Source of the DNA: Palaemon carinicauda
Taxonomy: Eukaryota > Arthropoda > Malacostraca > Decapoda > Palaemonidae
Assembly: GCF_036898095.1 (NCBI RefSeq)
Contig: NC_090728.1
Span: forward strand, 83,961,219-84,025,218
Length of the DNA: 64,000 bases
Direction of reading: 5' to 3'
The position numbers and the translations under genes are program-made. The notes under the pieces were generated by a model. That model saw only the letters and a list, made by a program, of their open reading frames with translations, had not been told where the DNA came from and ran no database searches. Position 1 is the first letter of the stretch, and each line of letters opens with the position of its first letter. Below are positions 1-8,654 of the stretch, one piece after another.

Positions 1-136
1 CTTTAGGATACTCGCACCAGAAATAAGAATTCTGTGATAACCTGTGGTTTAATTCTCTGGGAATATCCTTGTAGTTAATATACCCAAGGAAGCTACCAAA
101 AAGGAACCTTCCATCAGGACATCATAGCTTGAGCCC
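1..136 (-). mobile_element. DIRS copy 0, left-end terminal repeat (element runs off the window)
   Basis: This is the left inverted terminal repeat of a DIRS element on the minus strand, seen only to its outer end. Its outer edge GAGCCC is followed on the + strand by six A residues and then Gypsy RT coding sequence. The repeat matches the left ends of copies 4 and 5 more closely than those of copies 1-3: for example it has the GATTTAATT-type form of the 'aattaaaccacaggtt' stretch rather than the 'gaatttaacc' form. The rest of the element lies left of base 1, so its coding state is unknown. Confidence 0.85.
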
Positions 137-142
137 AAAAAA

Positions 143-441
143 GGTACTTGCCAATAACCTTTGGCCAAATCAAGTTTAGAAATAAACTTGGCCTTTCCTA
201 TTTTATCTAAACAATCTTCTATCCTGGGGAGAGGAAAATTACTTTGTTTCGTAACACTATTCACTTTTCTAAAATCAATGCACAGCCTATCTGATCCATC
301 TTCCTTCTTAACAAGAACTATTGGAGAACACCAGTCACTTTCGCTAGGAACAATCAAACCATTGTCTAGCATATACTTAATTTCCTGTTGGACTGAATTG
401 GCTTTTTCTGGGCTTAGACGATAAGGGCTTTGTCTAATGGG
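143..441 (-). pseudogene. Gypsy (Gmr1-like) reverse transcriptase, N-terminal fragment
   Basis: Ty3/Gypsy RT start, read on the minus strand. Visible motifs are the lead-in PIRQSPYRLSPEKA, the LIVPSESDWCSPIVLVKKEDGS finger region, the RLCIDFRKVNSVT motif, FPLPRIED, and KLDLAKGYWQVP, where the sequence stops. Both edges are cut by DIRS elements: on the left by copy 0 (A6 at 137-142) and on the right by copy 1 (T6 at 442-447). The YxDD active site would lie further left, beyond the window. The frame continues directly from the 18062-18962 fragment, so this RT follows integrase in the same polyprotein. The piece has no internal stop, so the interruption rather than decay inactivated it here. Confidence 0.9.
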
Positions 442-454
442 TTTTTTGGGCTCA

Positions 455-800
455 AGCCATGGCGTCCTGATGGAAGGTTCCTGTTTGGTAGCTTCCTTGG
501 GTATAAGACTACTAAGATATTCCCAGAGAATTTAACCACAGGTTATCACAGAATTCTAACTTCTGGAGCGAGTATCTCAAAGGTTTCCCTTTAAGACATC
601 GTAATACAACAGGGGACACGCATGTCTGGTCGTGCCACATAGCTATCTCCACCCCGAACAGAGTTAACGCTTCGGTGTGTAAGGGCTGAGAATAGCTGGG
701 AGCCGTTCCACAGCTAATCTCACTCGTGGCTACTACTGATACTCGAGACGTAAACAAACGGACGCCATTGCTCTAATGACGTCACGCGCGTCTTTATCCT
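455..800. repeat. Copy 1 left inverted terminal repeat (346 bp)
   Basis: Begins AGCCATGGCG and ends TTTATCCT. It is the inverted complement of 8822-9167, same length, no mismatch seen. It carries copy-1-specific variants (for example CTGGTCGTGCC near 625-640) that its own right repeat shares but copies 2-5 lack. That is the pattern expected if one repeat templates the other during replication. It contains a perfect TGACGTCA at 777-784. Confidence 0.93.
777..784. promoter_or_regulatory. CRE-type palindrome TGACGTCA in the ITR
   Basis: A perfect 8-bp palindrome matching the CREB/ATF consensus sits about 20 bp inside the inner edge of the ITR. The same site occurs in the ITRs of copies 1-5 (for example in 9541-9550, 17690-17696, 19305-19312, 29106-29113, 45656-45663, 53818-53825). 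Because it is palindromic and in both ITRs, it could drive transcription inward from either end. The match is seen; the promoter role is inference. Confidence 0.45.
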
Positions 801-868
801 TTGTTTAGTAGCTGCCCTACTGAGACGGATTTTCCCTTGTGTGAACTTTATCGTTTTGCATCTTCGCT

Positions 869-949
869 ATGTCGTTACCTTCAGCCTCGCCTTCTTCTGG
901 AAAGTTGAGTACAAGGTTCCAGTATTGTTTAATTAAGCTCTGGCCGTAA
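869..949 (+). CDS. Conserved short upstream ORF, copy 1 (26 codons)
   Basis: Small frame in the leader just inside the left ITR, beginning MSLPSASPSSGKLSTR and ending KLWP. The same peptide is present in all five complete copies (9634-9708, 19387-19461, 29200-29280, 53734-53660), 24 or 26 residues long. Differences are mostly at third codon positions (TCG/TCT/TCC serines, TTA/CTA leucine, CCT/CCC proline), with few amino-acid changes (P/S/A at position 8, F/S at 17, I/N at 22). I know no family for it. It may be a translated leader peptide, a regulatory uORF or part of a 5' exon: a donor-like GTAAAGT follows at its end. Confidence 0.5.
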   Translation: MSLPSASPSSGKLSTRFQYCLIKLWP

Positions 950-3072
950 AGTAAATATTATTTCGCGAAATAATTGATGTTTTGTGGCAGAGCTGTGCCT
1001 CTACCGGACCCGCCATTTTATGGCGTCGTTGTTGTTTTGCATGTCTTATTTAGTTAGCCACAACAACGCTTCCGGCATTATATACTAATCGAATACATTA
1101 GTTTATTTAGTCTTCATAGCTAGGAACTTTTATATCGTGTTTAGACGCTTTTTATCGGTCATCGATTGACCTCATACCAGTCGGCTACTATAGCCCCCAG
1201 GCCAGGAGCCTATATACAAGTGTTCATGCATGATTTATCAGTGATCCTAGACTAAGTTATGAAGATAGTGGCATTATTATTTTACAATACTTTTGACTAG
1301 TGATGCAAATGTTTTCGCCTTCAGGGACCATATAGGGGATAGGCTAGTCAGTGATTCTTTCTAGCCTAACCTAACCTTAGGACCCCTATATGCTTCCTTC
1401 ATCCCCTGCCTTGGCACTCCCTCTATTTAGCCTTGATCCCTTTTCTGAGTAAAGGGATTTATTGTCTAGTAGAGTATTTTATCGCCTCTCAGTCCTCCCT
1501 AAAGGAATGAACCCCCTTTAGGATTGCGTCTGAGAGTGAGGTTAGGCTAGCCTACCTCTATGGCTAGGATAGTCTACGACTTTCCTGCGATAGCGATACG
1601 TCTTCTTCCTTGCCTAGTTCAGGACTTTTAGCCCTGATCTAGGCCGGGTTAGGAAGGTTTCTCTGTTCCATGCTGAAACTGTACTCTTGCACCGTTTTAG
1701 CCGATCAGCCTATTCTTAGGTTAGGGAGTGTCCTCCCTTCCCTTTGTGGCCGCTCTGGTACAGAAACCCTTCCTGGGAAGACCCCTCTCTTCTCCCTCCC
1801 CACCTATCTCTTGTATAGCCTAGCCTATGCTTAGGTTAGTTTATACTCATCTGTCCCCTGTCCTACAAATCCTCCTTAGGGTGGAAGAGTAGGGCTACCC
1901 GAGCTTCCCTGTGCTGTCCGCTCTGGTACATATACCTTCATAGTGTCCTATAAGGTTAGTTAATAGTGTAGCTCTGCATAGGGGAGTCTCCCCCCCCCCC
2001 TCTTGGGTGTTCCCTAGTCCTCCCTTGGGCTACCTGCTCCCGGTCCCTAGTGACCCCTGCTTATGGATGCTAGAGCCTGTCTCTATCATGGGTACACCCC
2101 CTCAGGGAGGGGGAGGGATGTCTGGAACCCTGACGGTACTTCCTGCATCCCTTCCTCCCTCCCCCTGTCTCTCTATCTATCCGGGTGCCGGTCTCTTGCC
2201 GCCTCTACTGCCGGCAATACCTGCCTCCCTCTTGGTGACTTCCCTACCCTTGCCGCCAGCCCCCCGTGTACCGAGGGACTGCCGGCTGCCGCCGGCTACT
2301 ACCGGCGGCTCTCCTACTCCTATCTATTCGTCCGCTTGCCGGTCGATCTCCGGAGTGCCGGCATATACTGCCGGCAACCCGATACTACCTGTACCATCCT
2401 TACCCCAGTCACCAATCCGGCATCCTCCGGCTGCCGGAGCCGCTGCTCCCTGCCGGCGTGCCGCCGTTGTGCCGGCGGCCGCCATCCTGGTATCTAACTG
2501 ACTTTGAAAATTGTCTGTTCTAGTGCCAGAATCTATGCTGGAGCGAGCTCCGGCGTGCCGGCGGCTTGCCGGATGCCCCGGAGGCGTCAAGAATACTTGC
2601 ACCCCCTCTCTGTAGCTATCATAAGACTAAAATAGCCCTACCTTGCAAATAGATAAGCTGCTTTGCTTCTAAGATCAGTACCTAGTACTGCTCTATTAGT
2701 GATCATGCTGTCTCTTTGCATTCTTCTATTTCCAGCATGCTATGTGCATCTTAGCGCGGCTGGTTGCCAGAAGCAGTTACCCTTAATGAGGCCTTCTGGC
2801 TCTTATCTGGGAACCGAATGAATTCGATCCCAACCTTGTCCTTGGCTTTCCATGGAGTTCCAATATAATGGGAATCCTAGGAAACTATATCCAATGATCT
2901 CGGTCATTTGGATTATCCCAGGACCAAGCCTATGGTAACCAGCCGGGCGAGATGCATGGAGCGTGTTCTCCTTTACTGTTTCATTCTCTATGCATCACAC
3001 CTTCCTTAAGTTAAAATTAATGATTAATATTAACTTAATTTAAAAGCCATTCCTATGACTCCCCCATACTCA
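950..3072 (+). other. Copy 1 leader region, non-coding
   Basis: Holds an inverted repeat CGCCAT-TTT-ATGGCG (1011-1025), pyrimidine-rich sequence with several AGGTTAGG/CCTAACCT words, an 11-C run (1990-2000), and a GC-rich block (about 2150-2600) dense in GCCGGC. Frames of 80-160 codons here are proline/arginine-rich, not conserved in register between copies, and I do not call them genes. The region probably includes an intron (see the acceptor at 3073-3091). Confidence 0.6.
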
Positions 3073-3091
3073 TTTTCTCTTTCTTCCACAG
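3073..3091 (+). other. Splice-acceptor-like site before gag, copy 1
   Basis: A pyrimidine-rich run ending in TTCCACAG immediately precedes GAGGAGCAG and the gag ATG. The equivalent site is TTTTACAG in copy 2 (ending 11912), TCTTACAG in copy 3 (ending 21662) and TTTTACAG in copy 5 (minus, ending 51443), and is decayed to TTTTAAAG in copy 4 (31769). A consensus 3' splice site at the same place in four of five copies suggests the leader is spliced. The donor is not identified. Confidence 0.55.
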
Positions 3092-3100
3092 GAGGAGCAG

Positions 3101-5050
3101 ATGAAGTGCGATTTCGCCTACTGTGCTGTGAAACGCTCGCAGTTTTACGGACATACGGCGTGCAGGACTCACGCCCCTTGCTCAGACAAGAAAGGGGATT
3201 GGAAGTTCTGGAATCCACTGGAATGTACGGTCTGCCAGGCCTACCTAGTTGAGGCCTTCCATAACCCTCCCTCAGCGGAGGTTAGAGACATTGCTCGTGA
3301 GAAACTGCGCAAGTGGGTGCGTGGTTTTCAGAGAAATGCTACTGGACCGTACCTGGCCACCGAAGAACTGAGGTCCCTGTTGTTCCCTAAGGCCTCCCCT
3401 GACTCAGTGGTTCCAAAGGAAGCAATCCCCACTGTCCAAATTACGGTGGAACCTGATGTGGTCATGGCTCAGTCCATGCACGAGTGTCGTTTGGATTCCG
3501 AGGATGATGAACAGATCTCTGACGTCTCGGAAGACACGGAGAAGACGCTTATGGCTCAAGGAGCCGAAGAGGACGAAGACAAGGTGGAATACACCGAGTC
3601 GGAGATTGGAGCTACTCCCTCGTCCATCCCTCCGCCTACTCCTACACCGACGGAATTGTCCCTTCCGTCTACCTCCTCGACCCCGGATCCTTCCTCTTCT
3701 ACCCAAGAACTGATCCGACTGATTAGAGCTGTCATGGACGACAGACTGAAGGAGAACCAGGAGTCCATCAGGTCTATGATTGGATCCAGAGACACGAAGA
3801 AGATCTCGGTCAAGGATCTCCCAGCTTGCTCTCATGCCAACCCGTGGAGGTATGCAGAGCATATGGTTATTGCGACCGGCAGGATCTTTGTTAGTGACAA
3901 GATCGGCACGGTCCCGTTGGAAGATGTGGAGTTCTTCCCAAGCTTCGAGGCCTACCCGGACTGTTACGTCCGACTTCGTTCTGAACCTGCCTCGAAGGAG
4001 GAGACCGAACCTAAAGAAGAGATAGTGTTCGATCTCGCAAAGGCCCAGGCTATGCTAGCCTCCGCATTTAAGAGCAGGGGCTTTACCTGCTCTAAGCTTC
4101 CTGCCTTGAGCAAGAAGCATCCTACATATGTCGCACCTGACACTGCGATTCTTCCATTTTTGGAAAAGGCCTTAGCTGCATGCCTTAAAGCGGCGGAAGA
4201 AGGAAAACCCTGCCCTGCACTGGAGGAGTGCAGACCCTTCTCCATCGTGACACCCCCTGACACTAGGCAATGGAAAGATGTCCAACATACTTTCGTCGTG
4301 GGTAGGCTCGATCCTGACGTCGCCGGACGTCAGTTTAATGAAGACCTCCCTAAGCTCAACGATCACCTCCTTCGCCGGGAACAAGACACGAAGGAGAGGC
4401 TTGCAGCATCGCTTTCTCATCAAGTCCAACTTGAAGTAATGGCCTGTGACACAGCAGTACCTGATCACTACATGGTACTGGCCAAATCCCACTTACTCAC
4501 GGTAATGAAGGACTTGTACCATTTCATAAAGGCTCGTAGAGCCTGTCGTGAATTCGTGTTTGTCGGTGCCACCGTGAAACACGAACCCCGGAGGCTGATT
4601 TCCTCCAACATCTGGGGAAAGCACCTGTTTCCTTCTGACCTTGTCAAGGAAATAACTGACAGAGCCGCCACGGAGAATAGGAACCTTCTCCACAAGTGGG
4701 GCATGTCCAGAAAAAGGAAAACCTCTCAGGACGATGGACCTCAGCCTAAGAGGAAACCTCAGAAGCCGAAACCCCAGCAACGTCAACAACGACGTCAGTT
4801 TCCGGGACCCGCTACCTCCCAAGTGGTTGCCCAACCACAACAGACCTTTCAATTGGTCCCCCAACCGGTGTTGTCACAGTCACCGGTCTTCACCCCTGCC
4901 TTTGAGCAGCCATCCACTACCTTTCATGCCAGAGGTAGAGGCTCGTCCAGGGGTGCAAGCAGAGACGCCTCTCGTCGTCCCTCCAGAGGTAGAGGAGGAA
5001 AGGGAGCTAGCGGCCGAGGCAACAAGTCCTCGGGACACCAGAAGCAATGA
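3101..5050 (+). CDS. DIRS gag-like protein, copy 1
   Basis: First ORF of the element, 649 aa, taken to be the structural (nucleic-acid-binding) protein by position and composition. The N-terminus has a Cys/His cluster (C3, C8, H18, C21, H24, C27, C42, C45) that looks metal-binding. An acidic, Pro/Thr/Ser-rich linker occupies about residues 120-210. A conserved core of about 230-510 follows; no catalytic motif is seen in it. Basic segments near 530-560 (KKRK/PKRK type) could be nuclear signals, and the tail is RG-rich. The ATG at 3101 lies nine bases after a splice-acceptor-like AG. Two sister copies lack this ATG, so the true start may be in an upstream exon. The 3' end overlaps the RT frame by 317 bp, with pol in the +1 frame relative to gag. 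Confidence 0.85.
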   Translation: MKCDFAYCAVKRSQFYGHTACRTHAPCSDKKGDWKFWNPLECTVCQAYLVEAFHNPPSAEVRDIAREKLRKWVRGFQRNATGPYLATEELRSLLFPKASPDSVVPKEAIPTVQITVEPDVVMAQSMHECRLDSEDDEQISDVSEDTEKTLMAQGAEEDEDKVEYTESEIGATPSSIPPPTPTPTELSLPSTSSTPDPSSSTQELIRLIRAVMDDRLKENQESIRSMIGSRDTKKISVKDLPACSHANPWRYAEHMVIATGRIFVSDKIGTVPLEDVEFFPSFEAYPDCYVRLRSEPASKEETEPKEEIVFDLAKAQAMLASAFKSRGFTCSKLPALSKKHPTYVAPDTAILPFLEKALAACLKAAEEGKPCPALEECRPFSIVTPPDTRQWKDVQHTFVVGRLDPDVAGRQFNEDLPKLNDHLLRREQDTKERLAASLSHQVQLEVMACDTAVPDHYMVLAKSHLLTVMKDLYHFIKARRACREFVFVGATVKHEPRRLISSNIWGKHLFPSDLVKEITDRAATENRNLLHKWGMSRKRKTSQDDGPQPKRKPQKPKPQQRQQRRQFPGPATSQVVAQPQQTFQLVPQPVLSQSPVFTPAFEQPSTTFHARGRGSSRGASRDASRRPSRGRGGKGASGRGNKSSGHQKQ

Positions 5051-7862
5051 AGTGCTTCCGGTGGGAGGAAGACTCCGCCAATTCCAGGATCGTTGGACCT
5101 TCGATCCTTGGGCACACAGCATCATCAAGAACGGTCTAGGCTGGAGTTGGGTGCAACCACCCCCAATCTTCCAGCGGTTCTTTCAACCATCAACCCCCAT
5201 TCTGGAAGAATATGTTCTAGACCTCTTGAACAAGAAGGTGATAAGGAAGGTAAAGTCCACCAGGTTCCAAGGGAGACTGTTTTGCGTTCCCAAGAAGGAC
5301 TCAGACAAGCTCAGAGTCATTCTGGACTTATCCCCCCTCAACAAGTTCATAGAGAACAACAAATTCAAGATGCTGACGCTTCAACAAATAAGGACCCTTC
5401 TGCCTCAAGGTTCCTACACGGTCTCTATAGACCTGGCGGATGCCTATTGGCACATTCCAATGAACCATCACGCTTCCTCCTACCTAGGATTTCGACTCCA
5501 AAGGAAAAGCTACGCCTTCCGGGCCATGCCATTCGGCCTCAATGTGGCCCCTCGGATCTTCACAAAGCTGGCGGATGCCATAGTACAACAGCTCCGCCTA
5601 AGAAACGTCCAGGTGATGGCCTACCTCGACGACTGGCTAGTCTGGGCTCCATCGCCCGAAGAGTGTACAAAGTCTTGCGACGAAGTTACCCAGTACCTAG
5701 AACACCTGGGATTCAAGATCAACGAGAAGAAATCTCGCCTCTCTCCGGCTCAGAAGTTTCAGTGGCTGGGAATCCACTGGAATCTTCAGTCACACCGCCT
5801 TTCCATCCCCCAGAAGAAAAGGAAGGAAATAGCAGGGTCTGTCAAGCGACTACTGAAATCCAAACGCATTTCAAGACGACAGCAGGAACGAGTTCTAGGC
5901 TCTCTACAATTCGCCTCAGTGACAAACCCAGTGCTTCGTGCACAGCTAAAGGATGCCGCGGGAGTCTGGAGACGATCGGCATCCATCGCTCGAAGAGACC
6001 TCAAGAGACGGCTTCCAAACAGACTTCGACGCCTCCTAAAGCCGTGGTCGGAAGCAATGGCCCTGAAAAGGTCCATTCCTCTCCAACACCCTCCTCCATC
6101 ACTCAACATCCACACGGATGCCTCACTGGAGGGCTGGGGAGGTCACTCCCACCTGAAACAAGCTCAAGGGACCTGGTCTCCACTATTCAAGACGTTCCAC
6201 ATAAACATCTTGGAGGCCATGGCGGTCCTTCTTACTCTGAAGAAGCTATCCCCGCCGCCCTCGATCCACATCCGTCTAACCCTAGACAACTCGGTGGTAG
6301 TTCGTTGTCTCAATCGCCAGGGCTCAAGATCGCCCCAGATAAATCAGGTGCTTCTCCCAATCTTCCGTCTGGCGGAGAAGAAGAAGTGGCACCTGTCTGC
6401 AGTTCACCTACAAGGATTCCGCAACGTGACAGCGGATGCTCTATCTCGGACAAACCCGATAGAGTCGGAATGGTCTCTAGACGCAAGATCATTCTCCTTC
6501 ATCTCTCATCAAGTCCCAGAACTTCAGATAGATCTCTTTGCAACGAGCGACAACAATCAACTTCCTCTGTACGTAGCCCCGTACGAGGACCCCAAAGCAG
6601 AAGCGGTGGACGCCATGTCACTGGACTGGAACAGATGGTCGAAGATATACCTGTTCCCTCCCACCAACCTTCTGTTGAAAGTCCTCTCCAAACTGAGAAC
6701 CTTCAAAGGGACAGCGGCCCTAGTGGCTCCCAAGTGGCCCCGGAGCAACTGGTACCCCCCTGGTCCTGGAGCTGCAGCCCAAGCTGATCCCTCTCCCGGG
6801 CCCAGTTCTCTCTCAACAAGTACAGAAGTCGACTGTCTTCGCTTCATCATCGAAAATCAAGGACCTTCATCTCATGATTTTCTCTCCCTTGCCGCAAAGA
6901 AGAGGTTTGGGATCTCGAAGAAAAGTCTAGACTTCCTAGAGGAATACAAGACCGAATCCACGAGACGGCAATACGAATCATCCTGGAGGAAATGGGTCTC
7001 CTTTGTTAAAGCAAAAAATCCTAAAGAAATCACCATTGATTTCTGTATGTCCTTCTTCATTCACCTTCATGGACAAGGATTAGCAGCCAATACGATTTCA
7101 ACCTGCAAATCGGCTTTGACTAGACCAATTCTATATGCTTTCCAAATTGATCTGTCCAACGACATCTTTAACAAACTGCCGAAAGCATGTGCTCGCCTAC
7201 GCCCAGCACCCCCTCCGAAACCGATCTCCTGGTCACTAGACAAGGTGCTCCATTTCGCCTCCAACTTGGACAATGATTCATGCCCCCTCAAGGATCTGAC
7301 TCAGAAAGTTATATTTTTATTTGCTCTCGCCTCGGGAGCTCGAGTCAGCGAAATAGTGGCATTATCAAGAGAAGAGGGACACATCCTGTTTGCTGATTCA
7401 GGAGAAGTGACCCTCTCCCCCGATCCGACGTTTCTCGCCAAAAATGAATTACCCACCAAAAGATGGGGCCCTTGGAGAATATGCCCCCTGAAGGAGGATG
7501 TCTCTCTATGTCCAGTAGAGAGTCTCAAGGTCTATCTTCGCAGAACTTCAAACTTTGGTGGAGGCCAACTCTTCAAAGGAGAAACATCGGGCAGCGACCT
7601 GTCACTGAAACAATTAAGAGCGAAAATCACCTACTTCATTCGCAGAGCGGATCCGAACAGTACACCCGCTGGTCATGATCCTAGAAAAGTGGCATCTTCT
7701 CTGAACTTCTTTCAGAGCATGGACTTCGAGAGCCTTAAGAACTTTACGGGCTGGAAGTCCTCGCGAGTTTTCTTTAAACATTATGCGAAACAAGTGCACG
7801 AAATCAAACATTTTGTGGTAGCCGCAGGTAGTGTTATGAAACCTGCACCTAACTCTGCGTAG
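4734..7862 (+). CDS. DIRS RT / RNase H / MT-like / tyrosine recombinase polyprotein, copy 1
   Basis: 1042-aa frame carrying the replication enzymes. The RT has its YLDD active site at residues 297-300, after the IDLADAYWHIPM and AMPFGLNVAPR motifs. RNase H shows HTDASLEGWGG (Asp 462). A region beginning IDLFATSDNNQLP, with later FPP and APKWP motifs, sits where DIRS elements carry a Dam-methylase-like domain; I call that tentatively. The C-terminal tyrosine recombinase has its catalytic set R870 (GARVSE), H981 and R984 (GHDPRK) and nucleophile Y1017 (FKHYAK). The recombinase would join circular element DNA to a T-tract target. Copy 1 alone fuses RT/RNase H to the recombinase, because it has six C at 6755-6760 where the other alignable copies have five. 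The first 100 residues overlap gag and the real start is uncertain. Confidence 0.9.
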   Translation: MDLSLRGNLRSRNPSNVNNDVSFRDPLPPKWLPNHNRPFNWSPNRCCHSHRSSPLPLSSHPLPFMPEVEARPGVQAETPLVVPPEVEEERELAAEATSPRDTRSNEVLPVGGRLRQFQDRWTFDPWAHSIIKNGLGWSWVQPPPIFQRFFQPSTPILEEYVLDLLNKKVIRKVKSTRFQGRLFCVPKKDSDKLRVILDLSPLNKFIENNKFKMLTLQQIRTLLPQGSYTVSIDLADAYWHIPMNHHASSYLGFRLQRKSYAFRAMPFGLNVAPRIFTKLADAIVQQLRLRNVQVMAYLDDWLVWAPSPEECTKSCDEVTQYLEHLGFKINEKKSRLSPAQKFQWLGIHWNLQSHRLSIPQKKRKEIAGSVKRLLKSKRISRRQQERVLGSLQFASVTNPVLRAQLKDAAGVWRRSASIARRDLKRRLPNRLRRLLKPWSEAMALKRSIPLQHPPPSLNIHTDASLEGWGGHSHLKQAQGTWSPLFKTFHINILEAMAVLLTLKKLSPPPSIHIRLTLDNSVVVRCLNRQGSRSPQINQVLLPIFRLAEKKKWHLSAVHLQGFRNVTADALSRTNPIESEWSLDARSFSFISHQVPELQIDLFATSDNNQLPLYVAPYEDPKAEAVDAMSLDWNRWSKIYLFPPTNLLLKVLSKLRTFKGTAALVAPKWPRSNWYPPGPGAAAQADPSPGPSSLSTSTEVDCLRFIIENQGPSSHDFLSLAAKKRFGISKKSLDFLEEYKTESTRRQYESSWRKWVSFVKAKNPKEITIDFCMSFFIHLHGQGLAANTISTCKSALTRPILYAFQIDLSNDIFNKLPKACARLRPAPPPKPISWSLDKVLHFASNLDNDSCPLKDLTQKVIFLFALASGARVSEIVALSREEGHILFADSGEVTLSPDPTFLAKNELPTKRWGPWRICPLKEDVSLCPVESLKVYLRRTSNFGGGQLFKGETSGSDLSLKQLRAKITYFIRRADPNSTPAGHDPRKVASSLNFFQSMDFESLKNFTGWKSSRVFFKHYAKQVHEIKHFVVAAGSVMKPAPNSA

Positions 7863-8654
7863 AACAGTGAGTTACTTGGGACTCTAACTCTTCGGGTGCC
7901 TATGTTGACCCTCGAGTGATTCATAGTGATGTCTAAAAACACTTAGTGCTTTTATAACTGTTCTTATCCCAGGTGAAATGTCATAGTGTCACACAAGTGC
8001 CGCATGCCTTGAGCATGATGTGTTATTTAAAGACTTGCGTTCCTCGAGAACGAGTACCTACTAATCCTGAAATTCCCTTTCAGATTCAAGAGCAAGCCTT
8101 TATTTCTATGTACATTATTATTACTGTAAATGAACTTTACTTTTGCTGTAAATTATTTAATTTCTGCATTGTGAAATAAAATTTCTATTTTATTACTTAT
8201 GCGTCTCTTTCAGCTCCTACTTACTATGAAATACATACTGTCATAGTTTTATTTATTCCTCCTTTCTTATGGTCATGAAGAATTTAAGATGTCTATTCCT
8301 AAATTATATTCACCTTGTCTCAGTAAGGTTCCTACACGAATACTTACTTCTGATAATCAGGAGATGAACTCTACACACAGTGCCCAACCACCACTGGCCT
8401 ACTTCAGAATGTTCCTATACAAATATCAAACATTCTGCTTCATCTCTAAGCTCTTAAAAGCTCTTCTGTCAAGATGAATAGCCCTTCAATACCACTTTGA
8501 CGTCGGCATAGCCCATGGGAACTTCCTACCAATGGGGGGCAGGATACTTCGTTCCTATGGTTCTTACCTAAGATTACTTTGCTGTTTTGTCAATGCCTAG
8601 GCACTTAACTCTGGGGGAAAATCTACCACGATACATTGATTCTCTGGTACTCTT
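7863..8654 (+). other. Copy 1 3' untranslated region
   Basis: No conserved gene. It contains the palindromic poly(A) signal at 8175-8194 and otherwise AT-rich sequence ending in a conserved stretch before the ICR (CCACGATACATTGATTCTCTGG). Small frames of about 60-70 codons here are not kept between copies. Confidence 0.6.
8175..8194. terminator. Palindromic, two-way poly(A) signal, copy 1
   Basis: AATAAAAT, a 4-base spacer, then ATTTTATT: an inverted repeat that gives an AATAAA hexamer on both strands. It is present at the same place in copies 2 (17006-17025), 3 (26802-26821), 4 (36879-36898) and 5 (46338-46357), with changes only in or next to the spacer. It could end both the sense gag-pol RNA and an antisense RNA started in the right ITR. 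Confidence 0.6.

Noticed and set aside
512..757. 81-codon frame in the left ITR and its identical mirror at 8865-9110
   Set aside because: Exists on both sides because of the inverted repeat and is not kept open in copies 2-5.
1360..1380. CCTAACCTAACC-like words in DIRS leaders, resembling the arthropod telomere repeat TTAGG
   Set aside because: Only two adjacent units at most, at the same spot in each DIRS copy. They are element sequence, not telomeric arrays.
2007..2602. Several Pro/Arg/Ala-rich frames in the GC-rich leader
   Set aside because: Open only because of GC composition. Register and stops differ between copies, and both strands are equally open.
869..3103. Splicing of the small upstream ORF directly onto gag
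   Set aside because: The donor-like GTAAAGT lies at a phase that puts the joined gag out of frame, and TGA precedes it in copies 2, 3 and 5. No phase-0 GT exists in the ORF.
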